A stretch of DNA of 64,000 bases from Bin87 sp963692995 (GTDB lineage: Bacteria > Chloroflexota > Dehalococcoidia > Lucifugimonadales > UBA3495). A model generated the notes under the pieces. The model was given only the letters and a program-made list of their open reading frames with translations, did not search any database and was not told the DNA's origin. The translations under genes were made by a program, and so were the position numbers. The stretch is taken from assembly GCA_963692995.1 (NCBI GenBank), contig OY843611.1:3229861-3293860 (forward strand), read 5' to 3'. Of the stretch, positions 40,442-48,221 are shown in pieces. Within the stretch, counting starts at the first letter, position 1; each line of letters starts with the position of its first letter.

Positions 40442-40630
40442 CTTGTTGCCTCCTGTTATTATGTTCGCAGAATTGCCGAGCATTATCTGCTATGATTTAG
40501 GTGTCTGTCAACGACGCTTCCCCGCCCTAGGCCACGCACCCGGGAGGCCCCTGTCCCTGCTCCCCGCCCCGCTACGCACCCGGAGGCCCACGACACGTCC
40601 ACCCCATTTCCGTACGTGCACTCCATCTTC

Positions 40631-40726
40631 CGTCATTCCCGCGAAAGCGGGAATCCAGAATCGTCTGTTGCGCAGAACGATGGAGTCATAGAAACGCCTG
40701 GATTCCGGCTTGCGCAGGAATGACGG
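40631..40726. repeat. Diverged composite palindrome element
   Basis: The gene-free span 40442-40805 contains this element: a full left palindrome, a core with GCGCAGAACGATGGAGTCATA and a decayed right arm (GGATTCCGGCTTGCGCAGGAA). About 40530-40590 also has two copies of CACGCACCCGGGAGGCCC-like sequence. No promoter is obvious by eye. Confidence 0.85.
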
Positions 40727-40805
40727 GATAAGCAGGAATCCAGGATAATTTGACGGCGCTCTTTAACAGCGGCGCTGCTGCGCAACCGTCCAGATTGATA
40801 CTCCC

Positions 40806-41288
40806 ATGCGCTCTCCGCCGCCAACAGCGTCATCACCCACGCTAACCCGAGCGACAGATCCGCCCTCCCTGGGCGGGATGCTGCTGCTCGCCGCGGCGTT
40901 GTTCGCCCTGGCGCTGCCCATCGTTGGCCCCCTCGACGACCATCACTTCGCCGAGCTGGCCCATAGTCATGAGCATATCTACCGGAACGGACGCCCCGTC
41001 CCCCACGGCCACGCCTACGCAAGCGGCTCGCGTCACCTGCACCCGACAGCGGCGCCAATCGGCGATACTGCCGGCGCCAACCGCGCCGAGGGCATAATCT
41101 ACCTCACGCCGGCCACTGCGGGCCTGATGCTCGCCGTCCTGTCCGCCCCCTGGCACACCCCGCCCGACGCGCTGCGTCCTCCTGCGCCCCGGGCCAAAAA
41201 CGCGAACCCGCTGACCCGATACGCGGCTCCGACACGCGGGCCGGCCGAAGCCAACGCGCCGCCGCCGCTGCCGCCTCCCGTCGTCTGA
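40806..41288 (+). CDS. His-rich predicted membrane protein
   Basis: The 160-residue protein has two hydrophobic segments (GGMLLLAAALFALALPIVG and TPATAGLMLAVLSAPW). Between them lies a loop rich in histidine: DDHHFAELAHSHEHIYRNG and VPHGHAYASGSRHLHP. His clusters of this type bind metal ions such as Zn, Ni or Cu in transport or sensing proteins, but no family is recognised. The C-terminus is Pro/Ala-rich. It precedes a lipoprotein with cupredoxin-like domains by about 105 bp on the same strand, so a metal-handling pair is plausible. No clear ribosome site; start is the first ATG. Confidence 0.6.
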   Translation: MRSPPPTASSPTLTRATDPPSLGGMLLLAAALFALALPIVGPLDDHHFAELAHSHEHIYRNGRPVPHGHAYASGSRHLHPTAAPIGDTAGANRAEGIIYLTPATAGLMLAVLSAPWHTPPDALRPPAPRAKNANPLTRYAAPTRGPAEANAPPPLPPPVV

Positions 41289-41392
41289 AATCCTCCTGCG
41301 ACCTTACCGGCTCGCTCATTACCGGCTCGCTCATTACCGGCCGGTCGAGGGCCGGCTCGTTGAGCATCCCGAATCAGACGGAGAATTTCCCG

Positions 41393-42337
41393 ATGCAGCT
41401 TCTGCAACAAACCCTGCGCCGGCCGGCGTTCCTGCCGGTCGTCGCAATCATCCTCGCTGCGCTGCTGGCAGCGGTGGCCTGCGGCTCGGCCGCCCAACCC
41501 GAACCGATCCCCGCTCCGGCCCCGACAGCGGAATCGTCGCGCACCCATGCCGAGGGCCAGCCGCCGTCGGACCCGGCTGCTTCCGATGACGCCGTGGTCA
41601 TCAACATGGCAATCGCCGCGCGGGCGGGCAGCCTGTCCCGCGACGACCTCCAAGTCAACAAAGGCGACAACGTCAGCATCAACTTCACTGCCGACGAACC
41701 CGGCGAAATCCATCTCCACGGCTACGACCTCACCGCGCCCGTATCACCCGGCAGCCCCGGCACGCTGAACTTCGTGGCCGACACCGCCGGCGCCTTCGGC
41801 ATCAATTTTCATGTATTCGCTGCTGCGGGCGCGCCGCGCAACGCCGGCGGTGACCATCATCACGGCGCCGCTGCGCCGCAACAGGTAATCTCAGCAGCGC
41901 CGGTGAGCGTGAAGATAACAGCGGAACCGGACGCTAACGGCGGGGTGTACGTCCGGATCACGACGGAAGGTTTCCGGTTCGCCCCCGATCTGGTTGACCA
42001 GGATCACACCCCCGGAGCCGGCCACGCCCACATCTATCTGGACGGCGAAAAGCTCGGACGGGTCTTCGCAGACGAGTACCACATTGCCGTCGTGCCGCCG
42101 GGGGAACGCGAAATCCGAGTCTCACTGAACACTAACAATCATAGTGAACTGGTGTTTGACGGCGCGAAAGTGACCGCAGCGGCTACCGTGACCGTGCCCG
42201 ACGTGGGCCAGGGCCAGGGTAATGGCGACCGTGATGCCGGCCCCGAAGGCGCCGGCCCTGACCACGGCGGTCCTGATCATGGCGAACACGAAGCAGTCGC
42301 CGAAGTCCACTTGGGCAACCTGGAAGTCTATCCCTGA
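41393..42337 (+). CDS. Lipoprotein with cupredoxin-like domains and His-rich linkers
   Basis: ATG 41393 follows CGGAG. The 314-residue protein has a lipoprotein signal (FLPVVAIILAALLAAVACGS, lipobox before Cys). A first domain (DLQVNKGDNVSINFTADEPG, EIHLHGYDL, GAFGINFHVF) resembles the EfeO/cupredoxin_1 fold. A HDHHHG-like linker (GGDHHHGAA) precedes a second beta domain (APDLVDQDHTPGAGHAHIYL) and a His-rich tail (PDHGGPDHGEHEA). It would be anchored outside the membrane. Copper or iron binding is likely from the fold and His; electron transfer is unproven. Confidence 0.75.
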   Translation: MQLLQQTLRRPAFLPVVAIILAALLAAVACGSAAQPEPIPAPAPTAESSRTHAEGQPPSDPAASDDAVVINMAIAARAGSLSRDDLQVNKGDNVSINFTADEPGEIHLHGYDLTAPVSPGSPGTLNFVADTAGAFGINFHVFAAAGAPRNAGGDHHHGAAAPQQVISAAPVSVKITAEPDANGGVYVRITTEGFRFAPDLVDQDHTPGAGHAHIYLDGEKLGRVFADEYHIAVVPPGEREIRVSLNTNNHSELVFDGAKVTAAATVTVPDVGQGQGNGDRDAGPEGAGPDHGGPDHGEHEAVAEVHLGNLEVYP

Positions 42338-42395
42338 ACGTCGTCGGGGCGGGTTTCAAACCCGCCCCGGCAAGGTAACCAATGCTCCGGCCGCG

Positions 42396-43532
42396 CTACC
42401 GCTGTTCAATCGGCAGGTACTCCCGATCCATGGGGCCGATGTATTGCAGGCGGGGGCGGAGCAGGATATTGTTCTCGTACTGCTCGATGCACTGGGCCGA
42501 CCAGCCGGGCACGCGGCCCAGGGCGAAGATGGGGATGAACAGATCGGACGGGATGCCCAGCAAGTGGTAGATGGAGCCGGCGTAGAAGTCCACGTTGACG
42601 TAGATGCCCCGGTCGCGGTAGGGGGCCATCACGTCCTCGGACAGGTGGGTGAGGATCTGGAACCAGCGCGGGTCGCCGCGCTTTTCGCCCAGGGCCTGGG
42701 AACGGTCTCGCAGGTGACGGGCGCGCGGGTCCTCGGCCTTATAGACCCGGTGGCCGAAGCCCATGATGCGCTCGCGGTTGTTCAGCTTGTTGCGGGCGTA
42801 CTCCTCGGCGTTCTCCGGGTTGCCGATCTCCAGCGACATTTTCATCACTTCTTCGGCGGCGCCGCCGTGGGCCGGGCCCTTCAGCGTGCCCACCGCGCCC
42901 GAAACGGCGGCGTGCAGCGTCGAGTTGGTGGACGCCGCCACCCGCGCCGCGAAGGACGAGGCGTTGACGCCATGCTCGGCGTGGAGGATGAAGTCCACGT
43001 CCATCAGTGAGATGGTCTCTTCGTCGGGAACCTCATTAAACAGCATATAGAGGAAGTTGCCGGCATGGTTGAGGTCGAGGTTGGGCGCCACCGGCTCCAG
43101 GCCGGCGCGGATGCGGTGATGGGCCGTCACGATGGTGGGAGCCTGGGCGGTGAGGCGCAGAGCCTTGCGGACGTTGGCCTCCCTGGAGTTGTCCTCGGAC
43201 TCCGCGTCGAAGGCGGCCAGGCCGATCAGCGCCGTCTGCAATACGTCCATAGGATGGGCCGACTTCACCGCGTCGATGACGGTGATAATCTCGTTGGGGA
43301 TGCGCCGGTTGGCCCGCAGGTAGCCGTCCAGTTCGGCCAGCTGCTCGCCGTTGGGCAACTCGCCGTAAAGCACCAGGTAGATGATTTCCTCGAAGGTGGA
43401 TTTCTCGGCCAAGTCGTGGATGTCGTACCCACGATAAAGGAGTTTACCGATGTCGCCGTCGATGAAACTGGACTCCGTAGTGTCCATGTACACGTTCATC
43501 AAACCGCGGTGAATTTCGGGCTGGTCGGCCAT
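42396..43532 (-). CDS. gltA: Citrate synthase/2-methylcitrate synthase
   Basis: ATG 43532 follows AAGGAGG. The 378-residue protein is a short (type I/archaeal-length) citrate synthase. Catalytic residues are visible as His in FILHAEHGVNASSFAARV, His in IMGFGHRVYKAEDPR and Asp in YVNVDFYAGSIYHLLG. The C-terminal Arg is in WSAQCIEQYENNIL-R. It condenses acetyl- or propionyl-CoA with oxaloacetate; short forms often take both, so citrate versus methylcitrate is open. It is monocistronic and divergent from the LLM oxidoreductase gene. Confidence 0.95.
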   Translation of the reverse strand: MADQPEIHRGLMNVYMDTTESSFIDGDIGKLLYRGYDIHDLAEKSTFEEIIYLVLYGELPNGEQLAELDGYLRANRRIPNEIITVIDAVKSAHPMDVLQTALIGLAAFDAESEDNSREANVRKALRLTAQAPTIVTAHHRIRAGLEPVAPNLDLNHAGNFLYMLFNEVPDEETISLMDVDFILHAEHGVNASSFAARVAASTNSTLHAAVSGAVGTLKGPAHGGAAEEVMKMSLEIGNPENAEEYARNKLNNRERIMGFGHRVYKAEDPRARHLRDRSQALGEKRGDPRWFQILTHLSEDVMAPYRDRGIYVNVDFYAGSIYHLLGIPSDLFIPIFALGRVPGWSAQCIEQYENNILLRPRLQYIGPMDREYLPIEQR

Positions 43533-43679
43533 CAGTTTCCTCCTTGATTAGGGGCTTTCACCCCTCTACCGCCGGCAATGTTCAACCCTGTTCCGGCAGT
43601 TGGTTATGCTATCATCGGGTTCGGCGGAGTGTCAACTGAAAACAGCCTCCGGCCAACTCCCACCAAACCGGCGGTCAGC

Positions 43680-44681
43680 ATGCAATACGGCGTCATCCTG
43701 CCCAACGTCGGCCCCCTGGCCCACATGGATTCCCTGGCAGCGATTGCCTTGCGAGCTGAGGAGTTGGGCTACGACGGCATCTTTCTCAGCGACCACGTCG
43801 TCGTACCGGAGGGACTGCGCTCCGCTTACCCGTACCGCAGCGACGGTCGCTTTCCGCTGACCGCGGCCGACCGCATCCTGGAGCCAATCGTTGCGCTGTC
43901 CTACCTGGCCGCCGTCACCCAACACATCCGTCTGGGGTTCAGCGTGCTGGTGCTGCCCTACCGCCATCCCGTGCTGAACGCCCGGATGCTGGGGACGCTG
44001 GACGTGATTTCCCGGGGCCGGCTCATCGCCGGCGTGGGCGTGGGCTGGCTGGCCGAGGAGTTCGCCGCCCTGGATGCCGATTTCCCCCACCGGGGCGCCG
44101 TAACCGACGAGCATATCGCCATCCTCCGCTCCTTCTGGGCCGATGCGACCGGAGCCGATGCGACCGAGGCTGATAGTGCCGGGGCCGATACTACCGGGGC
44201 CGATGCGACCGGGGCCGATGGCGCCGGGGAGTTGCGGGGCCGGCGCTACCGCGTAGCCGGCCGGCGCATGGAACCGGCCCCCATCCAGCAACCCCATCCG
44301 CCCATCTGGACGGGTGGAACCGGCCCGCCGGCGCTGCGCCGCGCCGCCCGGCTGGCCGACGGCTGGCACGGCGTCCGCCAGTCGCCCGATGACGTGGCCC
44401 GCGTGGTGGCCCGCATCGCCGAGTTGCGTTCCGCCGCCGGCAACAACATGGAGGGCTTCACCAGCTCCCTCCGCGCCGGCCTGGACATCATCGATGCAAC
44501 TCTTGCAACTTCGGATGGCGCGGCACGAACCCCCATGCGCGGTTCAACAGAACAAATCGCCGGCGACCTGGCGGCCTACGCCCGAGCCGGCCTGGACTAC
44601 CTGGTAGTCGAACCCCGCGCCGCCACGCCCGAGCAGCTCATCGTCCAGTTGGAACGCTTCGCCGAGATGCCCCGACCCTGA
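43680..44681 (+). CDS. LLM-class F420-dependent oxidoreductase (luciferase-like)
   Basis: ATG 43680 (MQYGVILPNVGPLAHMD) is chosen since family members begin here; the open frame extends to 43578. The 333-residue TIM barrel shows ALRAEELGYDGIFLSDHVV, LEPIVALSYLAAVTQHIRLG and RLIAGVGVGWLAEEFAALD, which are typical of F420-binding members. Between the barrel's fifth strand and RYRVAGRRMEPAPIQQPHPP lies an unusual low-complexity insert of six Ala-Asp-Ala-Thr-Gly-like pentapeptides. The reaction is probably oxidation or reduction of a secondary alcohol or nitro/ring compound with F420 or FMN; the substrate is unknown. Confidence 0.9.
   Translation: MQYGVILPNVGPLAHMDSLAAIALRAEELGYDGIFLSDHVVVPEGLRSAYPYRSDGRFPLTAADRILEPIVALSYLAAVTQHIRLGFSVLVLPYRHPVLNARMLGTLDVISRGRLIAGVGVGWLAEEFAALDADFPHRGAVTDEHIAILRSFWADATGADATEADSAGADTTGADATGADGAGELRGRRYRVAGRRMEPAPIQQPHPPIWTGGTGPPALRRAARLADGWHGVRQSPDDVARVVARIAELRSAAGNNMEGFTSSLRAGLDIIDATLATSDGAARTPMRGSTEQIAGDLAAYARAGLDYLVVEPRAATPEQLIVQLERFAEMPRP
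44139..44228. repeat. Six 15-bp tandem repeats in the LLM gene
   Basis: The unit GCCGATGCGACCGGG and variants, in frame, encode ADATG-type pentapeptides. Copy number changes keep the frame. Confidence 0.92.
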
Positions 44682-44682
44682 C

Positions 44683-45441
44683 TTACTGCGCCGTCCAGCC
44701 GCCGTCCACCACCACCTCGCTGCCGGTGACGAAGGACGATTCGTCGGAGGCCAGGTAGATCACGGCGTGGGCGACTTCCGCCGGCTCCCCGTAGCGGCCC
44801 ATGGGGATGCGGGCCAGCATCATTTCCAGACGCTCCGGGTCGTTGCGCCCGGCCCGCGTCATTTCAGTTTCTATTGGCCCGGGATGCACCGAGTTGACGC
44901 GAATGCCCTGCGGCGCGTACTGCAAAGCCGCCGCTTTGGTAAAGATGCGGACGCCGCCCTTGGCAGTCTGGTAGGCCGCTCCGTTATAGGGCACGCCCAC
45001 GATGCCCAGCTGGGACGATATGTTGATGATGGAGCCGCCGCCGGCCTCCAGCATGGTGGGTATGGCGGCGCGGGCGCCCAGGAACACGCCCTTCAGGTTC
45101 ACGTCCATGGTGCGGTCCCACAAGTCCACCGGCTCCTCGTGAATCTGGAACGAGTTGCTGCCGATGCCGGCGTTATTCACCAGCACGTTCAGCGCACCGA
45201 ACCACGATACCGCCTCGGCCACGGCGGCCTGCCACTCGGCTTCCTCCCGCACGTCCAGATGCACGTAGCGACACCGCCCGCCGGCGTCGCTAATGGACGC
45301 CGCAACCGCCGCGCCTTCCCCGTCCAGGATGTCGCCGATAACCACCGCCGCGCCTTCCTGAGCGAATAGACGGGCTTCCGACTCGCCCATTCCCCGGGCG
45401 CCGCCGCTAATCAAAGCAACCTTGCCGTCCAATCGTGCCAT
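44683..45441 (-). CDS. Short-chain dehydrogenase/reductase
   Basis: ATG 45441 (MARLDGKVALISGGARG) follows GAGGTTG. The 252-residue SDR has GGARGMGESEAR for NAD(P) binding, VIGDILDGEG (acidic end of strand two, favouring NAD), NNAGIG and the catalytic set Ser in IINISSQLG with YQTAKGGVR. It ends in the usual GSEVVVDGGWTAQ. It resembles 3-alpha-hydroxysteroid/FabG-like dehydrogenases common in SAR202-type genomes. The stop lies one base from the stop of the LLM gene (tail to tail). Substrate unknown. Confidence 0.93.
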   Translation of the reverse strand: MARLDGKVALISGGARGMGESEARLFAQEGAAVVIGDILDGEGAAVAASISDAGGRCRYVHLDVREEAEWQAAVAEAVSWFGALNVLVNNAGIGSNSFQIHEEPVDLWDRTMDVNLKGVFLGARAAIPTMLEAGGGSIINISSQLGIVGVPYNGAAYQTAKGGVRIFTKAAALQYAPQGIRVNSVHPGPIETEMTRAGRNDPERLEMMLARIPMGRYGEPAEVAHAVIYLASDESSFVTGSEVVVDGGWTAQ

Positions 45442-45577
45442 AATCATCAACCTCGTCAAAAATGTTTGCCCAAGATTACCGTCAAACCATGCCATTGCGC
45501 CATGATTTAACGCAAAGGCGCAAGTGGGAAAAGGCGCAAAGGCACTCGGATACAATTATCGCGCATCACTTCGCCCC

Positions 45578-45672
45578 CGTCATTCCCGCGAAAGCGGGAA
45601 TCCAGGCGTCTGAGGTAAGGCGATTGCGGCGGGTTGGGCAGCTTCTGGACTCCCGCTTTCGCGGGAGTGACG
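45578..45672. repeat. Composite palindrome element with a different core
   Basis: Left arm GTCATTCCCGCGAAAGCGGG and right arm CCCGCTTTCGCGGGAGTGAC flank a core (GGCGTCTGAGGTAAGGCGAT...) unlike that of the 33597 element. Confidence 0.88.
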
Positions 45673-45721
45673 GCAGGAGGGTTTCAGGCGCACTGTACCC
45701 GCCACCGGCAGGAAATTACGT

Positions 45722-46912
45722 CTAAAAGTTATACGGCGTCCAGGGCTGGTAGGCCACCGCAAAGGCCCGGTCGGCCCGCTGCGCCGCCCCCGGCGTGGCC
45801 TCATCCACCAACCCGGCCTGCGCCAGCGTCGTAAAGCTCGCCGCTCCCAGGTACGCCGACGCCAGCGCGGATACCGTGATGGACACATCCGGCGACTCTG
45901 TAGTTGGCCGGCAGATGGCCCCTTCCGGCGACATCTCCAGCTCAAAGCAGCCCTGGTTCCAGGCGCAGAAGTCATCGTGCACGGCCAGCGCCAGGCGCTC
46001 GCTGGCCGCGTAGCCCCGCCGCTCCAGGGCGGCCCGCGCGTCCACCACGCGCACCCACAGACCGTCGCGGGTGGAACGCTGCAAACGGCGCGGGTCGGCC
46101 AGCATCCAGGGCAGGGGATCGTCCACCGGCCGCTTAACGGCCTCGGTGCGCTCGTACAGATCCAGGTCGAAGCAGAACCGCCACAGCGCCGCGCTGGCCT
46201 CGCGGGTCGCCGCCATCAGCTCGTTGACCAGCACCGTGGGACGCTGGGTGCGGTAGTTCACGTAGCCGTCGATGCGCCCTTCCGCCACGTAGGCGGCGTA
46301 GAACACCCCGCCGGAGCCGCCCTGGGAGTGGATCGGATCCTGGGCATCCCGCTCCCAATGGTGGGACGCCCGCTGGAATACCGCCGGCCGGCCGGCCGTG
46401 CTGCGGCGCATCACGTCGGGCAGCTCCCGGCCGATGTCCGCCGGATCAATGAAGACGATGCGACCCGGACTGTCGTAACGCCGGGCGTAGCCATTGTGGG
46501 CCTTCTCCAGAATCCACTGCTCATGCACCGACCCGACGCCGTAGCCGAACCGCCCGTAGATGGCGCTCTCGGTGGCGAACAGAGCGGATAGGGGTTCGCC
46601 CCGCTCGTGGAAATCGTCCATCTGGTGGCGCATCATCCGCGTCATGATGCCCCGCCGCGTGTGGGTGGGCTGCACCTCCACGTTGGACACGCCGGCCACC
46701 AGGGACGTCCCGCCCGGTATCGACATCTCCAGCAAATGCGAGTGCGACCCGCCGACAATCCGTCCGTCCTCAAACACGCCAATCGACCGCCCCAAGTCAA
46801 AATGCGGCCGCAGCGCCTCCGGGTCATGGTTGAAACGGTTCCCATGCGCCCGGGACTCCGTGCGCATCCACCGCTCAAACTCGTCGGGGGTAATGTTCCT
46901 CAGTTCCAGCAT
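45722..46912 (-). CDS. Eis-like GNAT N-acetyltransferase with C-terminal SCP2-type domain
   Basis: The 396-residue protein has an N-terminal GNAT fold with VSNVEVQPTHTRRGIMTRMM as the acetyl-CoA pyrophosphate loop (Q-x-x-R/G-x-G). A second GNAT-like half follows (DGYVNYRTQRPTVLVNELMA), then a C-terminal sterol-carrier-like domain (RLALAVHDDFCAWNQGCFEL, VSALASAYLGAASFTTLAQAG). This three-part layout is that of Eis, which acetylates aminoglycosides and other amines. The family also has many members with unknown targets. The C-terminal carboxylate used by Eis is here the final Phe of TPYNF. Confidence 0.9.
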   Translation of the reverse strand: MLELRNITPDEFERWMRTESRAHGNRFNHDPEALRPHFDLGRSIGVFEDGRIVGGSHSHLLEMSIPGGTSLVAGVSNVEVQPTHTRRGIMTRMMRHQMDDFHERGEPLSALFATESAIYGRFGYGVGSVHEQWILEKAHNGYARRYDSPGRIVFIDPADIGRELPDVMRRSTAGRPAVFQRASHHWERDAQDPIHSQGGSGGVFYAAYVAEGRIDGYVNYRTQRPTVLVNELMAATREASAALWRFCFDLDLYERTEAVKRPVDDPLPWMLADPRRLQRSTRDGLWVRVVDARAALERRGYAASERLALAVHDDFCAWNQGCFELEMSPEGAICRPTTESPDVSITVSALASAYLGAASFTTLAQAGLVDEATPGAAQRADRAFAVAYQPWTPYNF

Positions 46913-46965
46913 TGCAGGTAAGCGCTCGCATCAGGTGATTGAAACTGGCGCTCATTCTAACGGGT

Positions 46966-47094
46966 TTAGCGTTGGAACGCCCGTCGGCTCAAAAGGCGAA
47001 AAGGATGCTTCTTCCGGTGAGAGCCGCCACTGCGCCTTGGAACCTCATAACAGCCCAAGCTGATCAGCTTGCGAGCGGCTTCCCGGTATCTCAT
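46966..47094 (-). pseudogene. hicA: HicA-like toxin fragment
   Basis: ATG 47094 overlaps the antitoxin stop as ATGA. The frame reads MRYREAARKLISLGCYEVPR then RSGGSHRKKHP, an excellent HicA N-terminus with the catalytic His in GGSHRK. After that the sequence diverges to PFRLLSRRAFQR and stops at 42 residues, whereas HicA is usually 60-80 residues with a PDHG-type second half. So the toxin has lost its C-terminal strands and helix, or has been truncated by a deletion. Confidence 0.72.
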
Positions 47095-47336
47095 GGAATG
47101 GAGACGATGGCTTCTACGGATAGCGGGCCGTCAGCGTCTTCAACGAATATGCCCGACGGCAATGAACGGCCCCGGTCCTCATAAATTTCCACCACAGCGG
47201 CAAAGGCATCTTCCACGTTGGCCAGCGCCTCGGCCATGTTGTCGCCCTCGGTAATCAGTTCCGGCAACAGCGGGGACGTAACAGTGTACCCCCCTTCGGG
47301 TTGCGGTTCCAAGATCAGGGGAATCCTCGCTATCAT
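47091..47336 (-). CDS. hicB: HicB-like antitoxin
   Basis: ATG 47336 (MIARIPLILEPQPEGGYTV) is preferred; GTG 47366 is also in frame. The 81-residue protein has the HicB partial RNase H fold: PEGGYTVTSPLLPELITEGD and ALANVEDAFAAVVEIYED, with a short tail and no separate DNA-binding domain. It should neutralise HicA, but the neighbouring toxin gene is truncated. The order antitoxin before toxin, with the 4-bp overlap, is one of the two known hic layouts. Confidence 0.88.
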   Translation of the reverse strand: MIARIPLILEPQPEGGYTVTSPLLPELITEGDNMAEALANVEDAFAAVVEIYEDRGRSLPSGIFVEDADGPLSVEAIVSIP

Positions 47337-47423
47337 CGGCCAACCCACAATGTATGCGTTGGGCACACTACGCGCCCGATGGGGCGTTCATCCACAGTTT
47401 GTATTCTACAACATTCTACAACG

Positions 47424-47870
47424 TCACCGCGTGTTAAACCCCGGCCAGCCCGGCAGCGCCGCCGCTTGCCGCACCCACTCTGCCAGCTGCTCCTCGTCCA
47501 GCTTGCCTTCGTAAATATCAATCCACCGCGCATCCGGGTCCTGGCCCGAGCCCGGCGGCGGCGGATCCAGCGCTGCGCCGTTGAGGAAGGTCACCTTCAC
47601 GTAGCGGGTGAAGACGTGGTAGCTGACGAACCAGCCTTCGCCGGCGATGCCGTACCAGGGCGAGTTCCACCGCACCGCCTTGCGCACGTCGGGCACGGCC
47701 CGCGCGATGAGGTCGTCAATGCGCCGGCCCACGTCGCTCTTCCAGCCCGGCATGGCCGCGATGTACGCCTGCACCGGAGCGTCGCCGTCCGCCTTCGCAA
47801 TCTGCGGATTGCCGCCGGAGAGAAGGCGCACCGCTCCACCGCCCGCATTTTCAGCAGCCTTTCCGTTCAT
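47424..47870 (-). CDS. DUF1801 (YdhG-like) protein
   Basis: The 148-residue protein has the DUF1801 pattern: VQAYIAAMPGWKSDVGRRID, IARAVPDVRKAVRWNSPWYG, WFVSYHVFTRYVKVTFLNGA, then DIYEGKLDEEQLAEWVRQAA. Small alpha-beta proteins of this family bind iron or unknown ligands in a few cases; the role is not established. It is alone on its strand between repeats. Confidence 0.88.
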   Translation of the reverse strand: MNGKAAENAGGGAVRLLSGGNPQIAKADGDAPVQAYIAAMPGWKSDVGRRIDDLIARAVPDVRKAVRWNSPWYGIAGEGWFVSYHVFTRYVKVTFLNGAALDPPPPGSGQDPDARWIDIYEGKLDEEQLAEWVRQAAALPGWPGFNTR

Positions 47871-47918
47871 TCCCGCTTACCCCGTCATTCCCGCTTTCGC
47901 GGTCATTCCCACTTACCC

Positions 47919-48071
47919 CGTCATTCCCGCGAAAGCGGGAATCCAGAATTGCCGGCTGTCGCAGAACGATGCGGTTATAGAGACGCCTGTATTCCCGCTT
48001 TCGCGGGAATGACCTGACTGAACGGCCAATGCCGCGAGTTGCAGTCCCTGGATTCCCGCGAAAGCGGGAAT
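47919..48071. repeat. Composite palindrome element plus an extra palindrome
   Basis: The composite element at 47919-48013 has nearly the same core as at 33597 (GCCGGCTGTCGCAGAACGAT, then GCGGTTATAGAGACGCC). A further ATTCCCGCGAAAGCGGGAAT follows at about 48052-48071, just before tRNA-Met. Degenerate half copies precede at 47883-47915. Confidence 0.9.
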
Positions 48072-48085
48072 GACGGAAGATGGTC

Positions 48086-48160
48086 TGGTGGGCCCGACAG
48101 GGTTCGAACCTGTGACCTGCCGATTATGAGTCGGACGCTCTTCCACTGAGCTACGGGCCC
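48086..48160 (-). tRNA. tRNA-Met (anticodon CAT)
   Basis: The minus strand folds with acceptor GGGCCCG/CGGGCCC, D arm GCTC/GAGC, anticodon loop CTCATAA (CAT), T loop TTCGAAC and encoded CCA. The outer anticodon-stem pair is a T-C mismatch. It is not an initiator type, which needs GGG/CCC pairs in the anticodon stem. A tRNA-Ile2 with modified C34 also carries CAT and cannot be excluded. Confidence 0.94.
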
Positions 48161-48221
48161 GGACGCGGGGCGGGGGAGCCATCCGCGCCGCTATTCAGGT
48201 TAGACCTCTACAGCCCAATCG

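Noticed and set aside
48086..48160. Initiator tRNA
   Set aside because: The anticodon stem lacks the three G-C pairs typical of initiator tRNA and the acceptor begins with a normal G-C pair.
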